From positions 1 through 36,943 of the forward strand of contig JAJDVW010000130.1 of assembly GCA_022825925.1 (NCBI GenBank): DNA of 36,943 bases, written 5' to 3'. The notes under the pieces are model-generated. The model saw nothing but the letters and a program-made list of their open reading frames with translations. It did not search any database and had not been told where the DNA came from. Position 1 is the first letter of the stretch. Every line of letters starts with the position of its first letter. Below are positions 23,600-32,262 of the stretch, piece by piece. The DNA is from Pseudomonadales bacterium (GTDB taxonomy: Bacteria > Pseudomonadota > Gammaproteobacteria > Pseudomonadales > Azotimanducaceae). The position numbers were made by a program, and so were the translations under genes.

Positions 23600-24836
23600 G
23601 CGCGTGAATGATTTACGCACACGAGCCTTGGCCGAACCGCTGCGAGTGCATCTCGACACGATGCCTGCCGTTGTGGTGACCGGTGCACGACAGACCGGCA
23701 AGACCACGCTCGCGCGAGCGTTCGCGCCCGGGCCACGACGGTTTTTCTCGTTGGACGACTTCGACCTCGTCGAAGCCGCCCAAAGGGACCCCGACAGCCT
23801 TTTTCGCGAGGGCGAGCCCGTAACGATCGACGAGATCCAACATGTGCCGGCGCTCCTCCGGACTATCAAGCACAGGATCGACCAGGATCGGCAAGGGGGT
23901 CCCGGCCGGCCGGGGCAGTTCCTGATCACGGGCTCCGCAAATCTGGCCTTGATGGCCCAGGTATCGGAGTCGCTGGCGGGGCGTGCCAGCTACCTGACCC
24001 TGTGGCCGATGACCCGGCGCGAGCAGCTCGGTCTGGGTAGCGCGGGCCGTTGGGGGGATCTCCTGGCCACCCCGGACCGCCAATGGCCCGAGCTCCTGGA
24101 ATCGGAGCCCGCCAGACCCGCGGACTGGATGTCCGTCGCGAAACGGGGTTGCTTCCCCCACTCGGCCCTGCACTTCACCGATTCCCGGGAACGCTCGATC
24201 TGGCTGGACGGGTACATACGCACGTATCTGGCACGCGACCTGACCGCGTTGTCGTCCGTGGCGTCGCTGGTCGACTACCGCCGGCTCATGCGCGCCGTCT
24301 GCGTGCGCGTCGGGCAGGTTGCCAACCAGACGGAGATCGGACGTGACATCTCGCTGCCCCAGCCTACGGTGCATCGCTATCTGAACCTGCTCGAAGCCTC
24401 GTATCTGCTGCTGAGGCTCCCGGCCTACTCCGTCAGCCGGGGCACCCGGCTGATCAAGTCCCCGAAACTGTACTGGGCCGACACCGGTCTCGCGCTCCGA
24501 TTGGCGAACTCCGAACCGACGCCGGGACACCTCGAGAATCTCGTCCTCTGCGACCTCGTGGCGTGGCGGGACTCGCGACTGGAGCCCGCGGAGATCAGCT
24601 ATTGGCGCACGGCGCGGGGGGCCGAAGTCGACTTCGTCATGGAAGCCGGCGACACGCTGCTTCCCGTGGAGGTCAAGGCGACGACCAGGCCGCGTCTGCG
24701 CGATACCACCCAGTTGCGCGCGTTCCGGCGGGAGTACGCGGAGCAGTCCCGATCGGGTTTGCTGCTGCACGCGGGGGAGACCGTCGAGTGGCTCGCCTCC
24801 GACGTCCTCGCCGCCCCTTGGTGGCGCGTGATCTGA
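23586..24836 (+). CDS. AAA ATPase with DUF4143 domain
   Basis: The product is 416 residues of the AAA_14 plus DUF4143 family. Walker A is GARQTGKT (33-40) and Walker B is VTIDEIQ (79-85). LITGSANLALMAQVSESLAGRA is the sensor region. The C-terminal DUF4143 part has YWADTGLALRL, HLENLVLCDLVAW and YWRTARGAEVDFVM followed by VEVKATTRP, a PD-(D/E)XK-like pattern. This family is common next to mobile and defence genes, and its role is not established. The ATG has no strong ribosome site. A 13-bp inverted repeat (AATGA-CTA-TCATT, 23585-23597) covers the start codon and could be an operator. Confidence 0.88.
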   Translation: MTIIERVNDLRTRALAEPLRVHLDTMPAVVVTGARQTGKTTLARAFAPGPRRFFSLDDFDLVEAAQRDPDSLFREGEPVTIDEIQHVPALLRTIKHRIDQDRQGGPGRPGQFLITGSANLALMAQVSESLAGRASYLTLWPMTRREQLGLGSAGRWGDLLATPDRQWPELLESEPARPADWMSVAKRGCFPHSALHFTDSRERSIWLDGYIRTYLARDLTALSSVASLVDYRRLMRAVCVRVGQVANQTEIGRDISLPQPTVHRYLNLLEASYLLLRLPAYSVSRGTRLIKSPKLYWADTGLALRLANSEPTPGHLENLVLCDLVAWRDSRLEPAEISYWRTARGAEVDFVMEAGDTLLPVEVKATTRPRLRDTTQLRAFRREYAEQSRSGLLLHAGETVEWLASDVLAAPWWRVI

Positions 24837-24919
24837 GCGGTGCCGTCGAGAACCACCTCGCGTGAGTGAAAGGGATAGGGACGATATCATTCCCTTCTCA
24901 TTCCCCATCGACGAAGCCG

Positions 24920-25432
24920 ATGACGAAGTACGAACCCCTGGCGGAGTTCCTGGGCAGCCATAAGGGGGACTCCTGCACGCTGGCCCTCGCCGAGATCGAG
25001 CGGATCATCGCGAAGCCGCTGCCTCGGAGCGCGCGCACGCATCCGGCGTGGTGGGGCAACGACGGAACACACTCGCAGGCCCGGGCATGGATGGAAGCGG
25101 GCTGGCGCGCGAGACCGGCTTCCCCGGACCTGGACTCCGTGATCTTCGAGCGGAAAGGGAACACGCATCTGCGGACGACCCTCTCTGGTCCGGATGGCGT
25201 CACCGCGCAGGTAGTGGTGCGCGGGCTGGACCGCGCGGTCGTGCGGACTCTGAAGAGACGGGCGCGTGACGCGGGCCGCTCCCTCGAAGCCGAGCTTCGC
25301 ATGATCCTGACGCGGGCTGCTCGCCCGAGCCGCGACGCGTTGCTGGGCGAAGCGGATCGCATACGGGCGATGACGCCCGGACCTCTCCCGGACAGCACGG
25401 CGCTGTTGCGCGCGTACCGGGATAGCCGGTGA
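24920..25432 (+). CDS. Fused DUF7662-like domain and ribbon-helix-helix antitoxin
   Basis: This 170-residue protein has two parts. Residues 1-80 (KYEPLAEFLGSHKGDSCTLA, then EIERIIAKPLP, HPAWWGNDGTHSQARAWMEA and a final FER) match the small domain I know as DUF7662. Residues 95-170 resemble FitA/Arc-type antitoxins: VTAQVVVRGLDRAVVRTLKRRARDAGRSLEAELRMIL is a ribbon-helix-helix, and the tail (AMTPGPLPDSTALLRAYRDSR) would wrap a PIN toxin. The stop overlaps the toxin start (GTGA). DUF7662 and FitA domains are usually separate, so the fusion is uncommon. I chose the ATG at 24920 because family similarity begins there. Confidence 0.75.
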   Translation: MTKYEPLAEFLGSHKGDSCTLALAEIERIIAKPLPRSARTHPAWWGNDGTHSQARAWMEAGWRARPASPDLDSVIFERKGNTHLRTTLSGPDGVTAQVVVRGLDRAVVRTLKRRARDAGRSLEAELRMILTRAARPSRDALLGEADRIRAMTPGPLPDSTALLRAYRDSR

Positions 25433-25845
25433 GCCGCGTCGTCGATGCGAGCGTCGCCTGCAAGTGGTTCTTCGCCGAAGACCTCTCCGATGCCGCGCGC
25501 ACGATGGCCGAGGCGGAGACATCGCTGCTCGCCCCCGACCTGATCCTCGTCGAGTGCGCGAATGTCGCGTGGCAGCGGGTGAGAACCGGGGCTGTCCCGC
25601 TCGCCCAGGCCGAGGCGCTTCTGGCCGCCTTGCCACGATGGTTCGACACGTTGACGCCTGCCGGTGAACTGTACGAACAGGCCTTCCGGGTGGCGCACGG
25701 GCTCGGTCACCCCGTCTACGACTGCCTCTATCTCGCGCTCGCCGAGCGCGAGGACACGTCGCTGGTCACCGCTGACGAAGCGTTGGTGCGTCGGGTAGCG
25801 GACTCGCGTTGGCGGCATCGCGTGGAGAGCCTTGGCACCGCGTGA
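25429..25845 (+). CDS. vapC: VapC-family PIN toxin
   Basis: This is a 138-residue PIN-domain ribonuclease. The acidic active-site residues are D6 (VVDASVACKW), E42 (LVECANVAW), D98 (YDCLYLALAE) and D116 (VTADEAL). It starts with GTG inside the upstream antitoxin stop (GTGA overlap), which couples translation of the pair. VapC toxins cleave RNA, often tRNA or rRNA. The antitoxin is the FitA-type protein fused to DUF7662. Confidence 0.93.
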   Translation: MSRVVDASVACKWFFAEDLSDAARTMAEAETSLLAPDLILVECANVAWQRVRTGAVPLAQAEALLAALPRWFDTLTPAGELYEQAFRVAHGLGHPVYDCLYLALAEREDTSLVTADEALVRRVADSRWRHRVESLGTA

Positions 25846-25854
25846 CCGGGAGCT

Positions 25855-25877
25855 CGGCCAGCCGCCGATAGTGGCCG
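25855..25877. terminator. Possible hairpin between convergent genes
   Basis: CGGCCA (25855-25860) pairs with TGGCCG (25872-25877) around an 11-base loop in the 38-bp gap between the VapC and adaptor stops. GTCGTTT follows on the plus strand. It is a plausible but weak terminator. Confidence 0.25.
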
Positions 25878-25883
25878 GTCGTT

Positions 25884-27182
25884 TCACCCACCGACGGCAC
25901 TGACTCCCGCGTCCTCCGCCCGTACCCGCAACCCCGTCACCGCGTTCGACAACTGCGACGTGAGCACCCGCGCGCCGTGGTGCAACGCGGTGGAACGCAC
26001 GAGCAGGCTTTGCGTCCCGTCTTCGCCGGTGGCGGCACCGACGCGTTCCACCTCGACGCCCGACAGGACGCCGTCGGCGATCAGGAACACCCGCCCTTCG
26101 CCGTAGACCGCCTGCACGGGCAGCGCGACGACCCCTGCCACCGGCGGCAACGTCACCGTCAGGCTGACCGCGCGACCGAGGTCCGGCGGCGCCGCGCCCG
26201 CCGCGAGGCGGACGAGGCCGTCGACGCCGGACTGTCCGGCCCCGACCGCGCCGACGAGGCGCTCGAGTTCGCCGCGGGCCTGTCGGTCGCCGAGGTCCGC
26301 GACGACGGGGAGTCGATCGCCGGCGGCGAGCGCGGTCTGGACCGCGGGGAGATGCACGTTCGGAATCTGGACGCGGATCTCGAGGGCGCCGTCGTCGTAT
26401 ATCTCGGCGACGGTGGTCCCTGGGGCAACGAGCTCGCCCGGCGCGACCGGGATGCGGGTCACCCGGCCGGGAAAGGGTGCGCGGATGCGCGTGCGTTCGT
26501 GGGCGACGCGCGCCTCCTCGAGGGACGCGAGGGCACGCTCGACGTGGGCCGTGGCGCTCGCGAGGCGGTGTTCGAAGTCGGCCACGAGACGGCGCTGCCG
26601 GGACAGGGCGATGGCCTGGGCGTGGTGCTCCTCGAGGACGGCCTTCAGGGTCTCCTCGGCGATGGTGCGCTGTTCGCGCAGCCGCCGGTAGCGGGCCACC
26701 TTCTCGGTGGCGAGGCGGTGCAGCTCCTCCTGGTGCGTGAGCACCTCGCGGTCGTCGGCGCCGGCGAGCTTGAGTGCGTCGAGACTCGCGCGCGCATCCA
26801 CGAGATCGGACTCGCGGCGGCGGACGAGGAGTGCGGTGTCCGTTCCGTCGAGTAGCACGAGCACGTCCCCGCGGTCGGCGCGGTCTCCTTCACGCACCTG
26901 GACCGACTCGACGGGCGCCGTGACCAGGGCCGTGAGACGCGCCGTGTTCGGGGTCTCCACGCGGCCGAAGAGCCGTACCTCCGGCGCGCGCGTGTCCACG
27001 GTGGCGACGAGGCTCGTCACCGGGACCGCCAGGCTTTCCGCGGGCCGGCGGTCCGGCTCCGGCGCGAAGGCGACGAGGGCCGTCGCGGTCAGCATCGTCA
27101 GGAGCACGGCGACGACCGGGAAGAGCTTCTTCCGCGGTACGCGGGAGAGCCACTCGACGAGACGTATGAACTGGGTCGGCAT
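25884..27182 (-). CDS. RND efflux periplasmic adaptor (membrane fusion protein)
   Basis: The product is 432 residues. One N-terminal membrane anchor (LFPVVAVLLTMLTATALVAF) is followed by a biotinyl-lipoyl-like domain (VSVREGDRADRGDVLV-type region, here VQVREGDRADRGDVLVLLD), a long alpha-hairpin (about residues 130-215, heptad-like), the second lipoyl half (RTRIRAPFPGRVTRIPVAPGELVAPGTTVAEIYD) and beta-barrel domains. It should connect the RND pump to an outer-membrane channel, which is not encoded here. It starts 10 bases after the pump stop. Confidence 0.92.
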   Translation of the reverse strand: MPTQFIRLVEWLSRVPRKKLFPVVAVLLTMLTATALVAFAPEPDRRPAESLAVPVTSLVATVDTRAPEVRLFGRVETPNTARLTALVTAPVESVQVREGDRADRGDVLVLLDGTDTALLVRRRESDLVDARASLDALKLAGADDREVLTHQEELHRLATEKVARYRRLREQRTIAEETLKAVLEEHHAQAIALSRQRRLVADFEHRLASATAHVERALASLEEARVAHERTRIRAPFPGRVTRIPVAPGELVAPGTTVAEIYDDGALEIRVQIPNVHLPAVQTALAAGDRLPVVADLGDRQARGELERLVGAVGAGQSGVDGLVRLAAGAAPPDLGRAVSLTVTLPPVAGVVALPVQAVYGEGRVFLIADGVLSGVEVERVGAATGEDGTQSLLVRSTALHHGARVLTSQLSNAVTGLRVRAEDAGVSAVGG

Positions 27183-27192
27183 GGTGGGGTCC

Positions 27193-30100
27193 TCAGGCGG
27201 CCCGGGGCTCGGCGCGGCCCATGGCTCTCGCCAGCCGCTCGCTACCGGAGATGACGAGGGAGAGCATCACGGGAATCACGACCAGCACGAGCACCGTCCC
27301 GTATGCCAGTCCGAAGCAGATGGCCGCGGCCAGCGGCGTGAACATGGCCGCGATGGGCGCCTGCTCGAGCATGAGCGGGAAGAGTCCCGCCACGGTGGTC
27401 ACCGAGGTCAGGAGCACCGGCCGCAGCCGCAGGCAGGCGGCGTCCTCGATCGCCTGCTCCGGCGGCACGCCCTCGGCGACCAGCCGCTTGTAGGCGGAGA
27501 GCAGGATGATCGAGTCGTTCACGATGATGCCGGTCAGGGTGAAGAGGCCGAGCAGGGACATGGGGTTGATGTGGAGGCCCATCACGGCGTGTCCGAGGAG
27601 GGCGCCGGTGAGCCCGAGGGGAATTGCGGACATCACGGCGAGCGGCCATGTCCAGGACGCGAACACCCAGGCCAGCACAACGTAGATCAGGCCGAGCGCC
27701 AGCAGGAACTGCAGCATGCCGTCGCTCAGGGCTTCCTGTTCCGCGAGGCTGATCTCGTCGAGGCCGGTGCTGACGCCATGGCGTTCGACGAGCCGGTCGC
27801 GGATGTTGGCGTCGAAATAGGCGACGACCTCGCGCCCGGTGATCCTGCCCAGGTCCACGTCGCCGCGCACGTGCAGCGTGCGCTCCATGTCGTGGTGGTG
27901 GATGGCGTCGATGCCGCGGCGTACCGAGAGGTCCGCGACGGCCGCCAGGGGCAGCATCTCGCCCCCCGGCGCCTTGATGGGGAACTGCTGGATGCGCCGC
28001 AGGTCCGTGCGCTCCTCCTCGGGGAGCAGCAGGCGCACCTCGAGTTCGTTGTCGCCGTCCTGGAAGATCTGGATGCGGCGCCCGTCGTACGCGGCCCGCA
28101 ACTGGCGGCCGAGTTCGCCGGTGGACAGTCCGAGCGACCGGCCGGCCGTGTTGAGGCTCAGCAGCCACTGGTCCTTGCCGTAGGGCAGGTCGTCGCGCAG
28201 GTTCGAGACTCCGTCGAGGGTCACGAGTTCGCGCATCGCCTCGTCGCCGGCCTGCTTGAGGGTCTCGACGTCCGAGCCCTTGATGAGGATGGAGAAGTCC
28301 GAGAACCAGCTCCGCTCACGGGCTATCCCGAGCGCATCGACGGACGGAGTGCGCCGTACCTGCTCGCGCCAGGCGGCGGCGAACGCGTCCGCCGAGAGGT
28401 CCCGCCGCTCCGGGGAAGTCATCTCGACCTGCACGGAAGCGAACTGCGGACCGGTCTTCGACTCCCCGTCGAGGGTGGCGTGGTTGGCGACGACGAGATG
28501 CGCGACGAGGTTGTTGCCGCCGTGCCCGGTGTCCGTCGCCGCGAGCGCGTCCTCGAGGTGGGCGAGGAAGGCTTCCTTGTCGCGGTCCGCCGCGCCCGGC
28601 ACGAAACGGACATCGGCCCGCACCTGCTCGAAATCGAGGCTGAGGCCCATCTGGGTCTTCATCCACCCGGTCGTCCAGGCGAGCAGCATCACGGCGAAGA
28701 GGCCGAACGCCGCCGTGACGACGGTGCCCCGGTGGTCCATCGCGAGACGCACGAGCGGCCGGAAACGATGTTCGCGAAAGCGCGCGAACGCGGCGTCGAA
28801 CCGTTGACGCGCGCGGCTGGGCGGGCGGCGCTGGACCCGCTCGAAGGCGTGGCGGAGGTGTCCGGGCAGGATCAGGAAACACTCCACCAGCGAAGCGCCG
28901 ATCACGACGAGCATGATGATCGCGATCTCGGTGATCGGCGCCTCGTCCGCGGTCAGCAGCACGCTGAAGGCGCAGAGCGTGGTCAGGGAGGAGGCGATCA
29001 CGGGGGCGAACATGCGCGTCGCGCCGGCGGTCGCCGCCTCCGCCGGGGACTTCCCGGCATCGAACTGGCTGAGGGCCTCCTCTCCCACCACGATGGCGTC
29101 GTCCACGACGATGCCGAGCGCCATCACGAGGCCGATGAGGCTGATGCCGTTGATGGTGCCGCCCAGGTAATAGAAGGCCAGCAGCGCCGCCATGAACGTC
29201 ACGGGTATGCCGACCGTCACCCAGAACGCCGGCAGCAGGCGCAGGAACACCATGAGCACGGCGATGACCAGCACGAGCCCCGTGAAGCCGTTCCAGAGGA
29301 TCAGGCTGAGTTCGTCGCGGATGAACTGCCAGGCCTCCAGGAACAGCGTCAGGTGCACGCCCTCGGGCAACGTCGGACGGAGCGCGTCGAGGTAGGCGTT
29401 GAGCGAGCGCGCCGCCGTGAGCGAGTCCGTCTCGAGGTCGCGCCGGACGAACAGGGCGATCGCCGGCGCGCCGCCGACCGAGAGTTGCGGGTAGTCGACC
29501 AGCGGCCGCCGCTCGACGCGGGCGATGTCGCCGAGGCGCACGAGACTGCCGTCGGCGGTCCGGACGGGCAGTTCCTCGAACTCGGTGGAAGCGCGGCGCT
29601 GGTCGAGGCTGCGCAACTGCCGGGCGAGCTGCCCGCGGCCGGCGGTGCCGGCCGGCGCGTCCATGGACAGCATCGAGAGGCGGGCCCCGAGCTCCTCGAA
29701 GGTGATGCCGAGTTCGAACAGGGTGCGGGTGTCCACCTGGATGGCGATTTCCTGGACCGGCAACCCCATGAACTCGACGTGGTCCACGCCGCCCGTCAGC
29801 AGGTCGTTCTCCATGTCGCGGGCGAGGGCGATGAGTTCCTCGATGCTGCCGGCGCTCGTGATGAGCACGGCGGCCACCAGGTCGCGCTGGCGCAGGGAGT
29901 AGATGACCGGCGGCTCGATCTCGCTCGGCAGGCTCCGCAGTTGCGCGATGCGCTGCTTGACGCTGTCCACCGCCTCCTGGATGTCGGCGTCCGGCTCGAG
30001 CTCCACCCGCACCTGGGTCGCGGCGTCCCGTGTCACGCTGCGCACGGTCTTCACGTCGGGGACGTTCTTGAGCTGCTGCTCGAGCGGCGCCGTGACCAGC

Positions 30101-30282
30101 TTCTCGACGTCCTGGGCGCTCGCTCCGCGCCAGACGATGTCGGTGTAGACCCAGGGCAGGTTCTGCACGGGATTCAGGCGGACCGTGAGCTGCGCGATGG
30201 CCCACACCCCGGCGAGGATCATGAGCACCATGCCCAGGTTGGCGGCCAGGCGGTGTTCGACGAACGTTCGGATCAGTGACAT
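27193..30282 (-). CDS. RND-family efflux transporter (AcrB/MexF superfamily)
   Basis: This 1029-residue RND pump has 12 expected membrane helices. The start MSLIRTFVEHRLAANLGMVL is typical. The proton-relay aspartates are in GIVVDDAIVVGEEALSQFD (membrane helix 4). SAEDVEKLVTAPLE-type porter-domain sequence is seen as SAQDVEKLVTAPLEQQLKNV. The second half repeats the fold, ending near GLFTLTGIIVNDSIILLSAY. Substrates are unknown. The ATG at 30282 has GGAGC 5 bases upstream; the frame is open further upstream, but that part is not family-like. The pump gene comes first and the adaptor follows, the reverse of the usual acrAB order. Confidence 0.95.
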   Translation of the reverse strand: MSLIRTFVEHRLAANLGMVLMILAGVWAIAQLTVRLNPVQNLPWVYTDIVWRGASAQDVEKLVTAPLEQQLKNVPDVKTVRSVTRDAATQVRVELEPDADIQEAVDSVKQRIAQLRSLPSEIEPPVIYSLRQRDLVAAVLITSAGSIEELIALARDMENDLLTGGVDHVEFMGLPVQEIAIQVDTRTLFELGITFEELGARLSMLSMDAPAGTAGRGQLARQLRSLDQRRASTEFEELPVRTADGSLVRLGDIARVERRPLVDYPQLSVGGAPAIALFVRRDLETDSLTAARSLNAYLDALRPTLPEGVHLTLFLEAWQFIRDELSLILWNGFTGLVLVIAVLMVFLRLLPAFWVTVGIPVTFMAALLAFYYLGGTINGISLIGLVMALGIVVDDAIVVGEEALSQFDAGKSPAEAATAGATRMFAPVIASSLTTLCAFSVLLTADEAPITEIAIIMLVVIGASLVECFLILPGHLRHAFERVQRRPPSRARQRFDAAFARFREHRFRPLVRLAMDHRGTVVTAAFGLFAVMLLAWTTGWMKTQMGLSLDFEQVRADVRFVPGAADRDKEAFLAHLEDALAATDTGHGGNNLVAHLVVANHATLDGESKTGPQFASVQVEMTSPERRDLSADAFAAAWREQVRRTPSVDALGIARERSWFSDFSILIKGSDVETLKQAGDEAMRELVTLDGVSNLRDDLPYGKDQWLLSLNTAGRSLGLSTGELGRQLRAAYDGRRIQIFQDGDNELEVRLLLPEEERTDLRRIQQFPIKAPGGEMLPLAAVADLSVRRGIDAIHHHDMERTLHVRGDVDLGRITGREVVAYFDANIRDRLVERHGVSTGLDEISLAEQEALSDGMLQFLLALGLIYVVLAWVFASWTWPLAVMSAIPLGLTGALLGHAVMGLHINPMSLLGLFTLTGIIVNDSIILLSAYKRLVAEGVPPEQAIEDAACLRLRPVLLTSVTTVAGLFPLMLEQAPIAAMFTPLAAAICFGLAYGTVLVLVVIPVMLSLVISGSERLARAMGRAEPRAA

Positions 30283-30466
30283 GTTGCTCCGGCTCCCGGC
30301 ACAAGGCGCAGCAGTATTCGTGCCAGATCGCGCAAGTGCTTGATCCGGGCTCCGGACCCTTGCCGGGGAGATACTCGTAGCGATATGTCGTGGCAAGGTC
30401 CGCCATGGTTTGGCGAGATGCGCGAAGGGTTTGGTGATCCGCCCCGTCCCGGGGCGCGGCGTGCGG

Positions 30467-32260
30467 TCAGGACTGGCGGTTGCGCTGATGACGCCCGATG
30501 TAGCCAATCACGACGCGGTCGCTTTCCTCGTCCTGGGCGAATGCGATCCGGATCGTGCTGCGGGGGTCGAAGGAATTGCCCTTGCCGATGTGCGTCGTGA
30601 TGTCGTACGCGCGGCCCTCGAACAACGTCCGGTACCACTCGCGGAACATGCCGACGGTCGACTCCGACTGGGCCGGCTTGTAGAACCAGCCCGGGCAGGA
30701 CTCGCCGATCGAGGATGCGGGCTGCCGCCGGTAGGAGGTCGCGAGCCACGCCAGCGCGTCGAAGACCTCCGCCGGCCTGCCGAATGGGGTGTCCGGGTCG
30801 GACTTCCCGTTCAGCGAGAAGGCGAGCGCCTCGGGAAAGGCGCGTTCCGCGACCTCGATCGCCCGGCGTACGGTTGCGATGCCGGCGTCGGCGTCCTCGT
30901 CGGAGGATTCCGCCTTGCGGGCGGCGACATATGCGAGGCGCCAGTGTTCCTCGGTACTCCGCGCCTGCGCGAGATCGCCCTTGAGGTCGCCGATTTCTCC
31001 GTCGAGCTGCTCCTTGGCCAGCCGCAGCACGTCGTTGTCTGCGGCGAGCCGATCCCGTTCGGTCGCGGCGGCCTCCGCAGCGTCCTCCAGGCGGGCGATG
31101 TCGGCCTCGCGGCGGTCGTGTTCGCGGCGCAACTCGGCGAGCTGGTCCGCGAGGCGCTCCGGGTCGGACGCTTCCTCCAACCCGGGATCGTCGAGATCTT
31201 CGTCCGAGAGGCGCGGCAGCGTCTTCCACCGGGCCGCGAGCTCGAGGATGCCGGCCTCGTGCCGGGCGCGCTGTTCGGCCCGGGCGGCTTCCTCCACGCG
31301 GGAGGCCGCCTGCGGGCGGATGACGCGATAGCGGTTGAGCGCGGTGGCGAGTTCCTCCGTGAGGGCCAGGGTGTCGGCGGGGTCCGGACCGTCCCAGGCG
31401 GACCAGGGACCGAGATCGATGCCGAGGTACTCGAGTTCGTCGGCGTACTGCTCGCCAACCCGCCGCAGCGCCCCGTCCCGGGCCTCCGCGGCGGCGACGT
31501 CAAGCTCCTCCAGCTTGGCCGCGCCGAGACCCAGGATGGTGGCCGCGAAGCTCGGGACTTCCTCCCATTCGGCGGCATCGCAAGGCAGTGCGACGAGTTC
31601 CTCCGACCAGCGCCGAAAACGGGGCGTCAGGAGGAGTAGCGAGGGATCCAGGGGCTGCAGCGGCACGCGCCCGGCGCATACGGCGAGCATCAGTCCCGCG
31701 GCTTCGGCGTCCATGTCGGGATGGCTCTCGACGAGGGCGTCCCGGCGCGCGCGCCAGTCGTCCAACGGCCAGGAGTCGACCAGCCGCAGGTTGGGGAAGT
31801 TTGGCTCGACGACGGCGATGTTCGCGTCGGCAAGCACCTGCAGGGCGGCCTTCCGGAGCGGCTCCTCGGTCTCGGCCCAGAGGGCGAGCACGGCGGCCGC
31901 CAGCCGGTCGTCGCCATGGCGGATGGCGTCGAGCACGGGTTCCCGCAACTGGCTCGGCCGGGCCTTGCTGGCGTCGCGGAAGCCCGCGACCGGGAGCGGT
32001 TTGAGTTGGGCGTTCAGACGGTCGCGCTGCGAGGGCTGGGCTTTCTTGCGGCCTTGGAGGGCCGCACGGACGACGGTCCGACGGAAGTCGTCCGACAGGT
32101 TTTCGAAGAAGAACCCGGTCGGAATGGAGTCGGACGCCGTCGCGCCGTGCTCGCCGTCGACCGGTCGTCCGGCGGGATCTCCGGCGGCTGGCCGCCCGGA
32201 GTCGTCGGTCCCGGCCGTCACCGTGCCGGAGCTGTCCGACGACGACACGACGCGCGACAC
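30467..32260 (-). CDS. Large coiled-coil protein of unknown function
   Basis: The product is about 597 residues and I cannot name its family. A Ser/Gly/Asp-rich N-terminus (1-48) precedes a helical region (FFFENLSDDFRRTVVRAALQ and onwards). A long coiled coil lies at about 365-450 (LADQLAELRREHDRREADIA is the start). A compact C-terminal domain follows, with PGWFYKPAQSESTVGMFREW and closing strands THIGKGNSFDPRSTIRIAF and VVIGYIGRHQRN. There is no membrane segment or signal peptide. I chose GTG at 32260, 3 bases past the deacylase stop (32263-32265); TTG at 32266 and GTG at 32248 are alternatives. Close coupling with the deacylase suggests co-expression. Confidence 0.7.
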   Translation of the reverse strand: MSRVVSSSDSSGTVTAGTDDSGRPAAGDPAGRPVDGEHGATASDSIPTGFFFENLSDDFRRTVVRAALQGRKKAQPSQRDRLNAQLKPLPVAGFRDASKARPSQLREPVLDAIRHGDDRLAAAVLALWAETEEPLRKAALQVLADANIAVVEPNFPNLRLVDSWPLDDWRARRDALVESHPDMDAEAAGLMLAVCAGRVPLQPLDPSLLLLTPRFRRWSEELVALPCDAAEWEEVPSFAATILGLGAAKLEELDVAAAEARDGALRRVGEQYADELEYLGIDLGPWSAWDGPDPADTLALTEELATALNRYRVIRPQAASRVEEAARAEQRARHEAGILELAARWKTLPRLSDEDLDDPGLEEASDPERLADQLAELRREHDRREADIARLEDAAEAAATERDRLAADNDVLRLAKEQLDGEIGDLKGDLAQARSTEEHWRLAYVAARKAESSDEDADAGIATVRRAIEVAERAFPEALAFSLNGKSDPDTPFGRPAEVFDALAWLATSYRRQPASSIGESCPGWFYKPAQSESTVGMFREWYRTLFEGRAYDITTHIGKGNSFDPRSTIRIAFAQDEESDRVVIGYIGRHQRNRQS

Positions 32261-32262
32261 GC

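Noticed and set aside
26707..30279. Plus-strand 1190-codon open frame opposite the RND pump
   Set aside because: Antisense shadow caused by GC-rich codon use; composition is unlike a protein.
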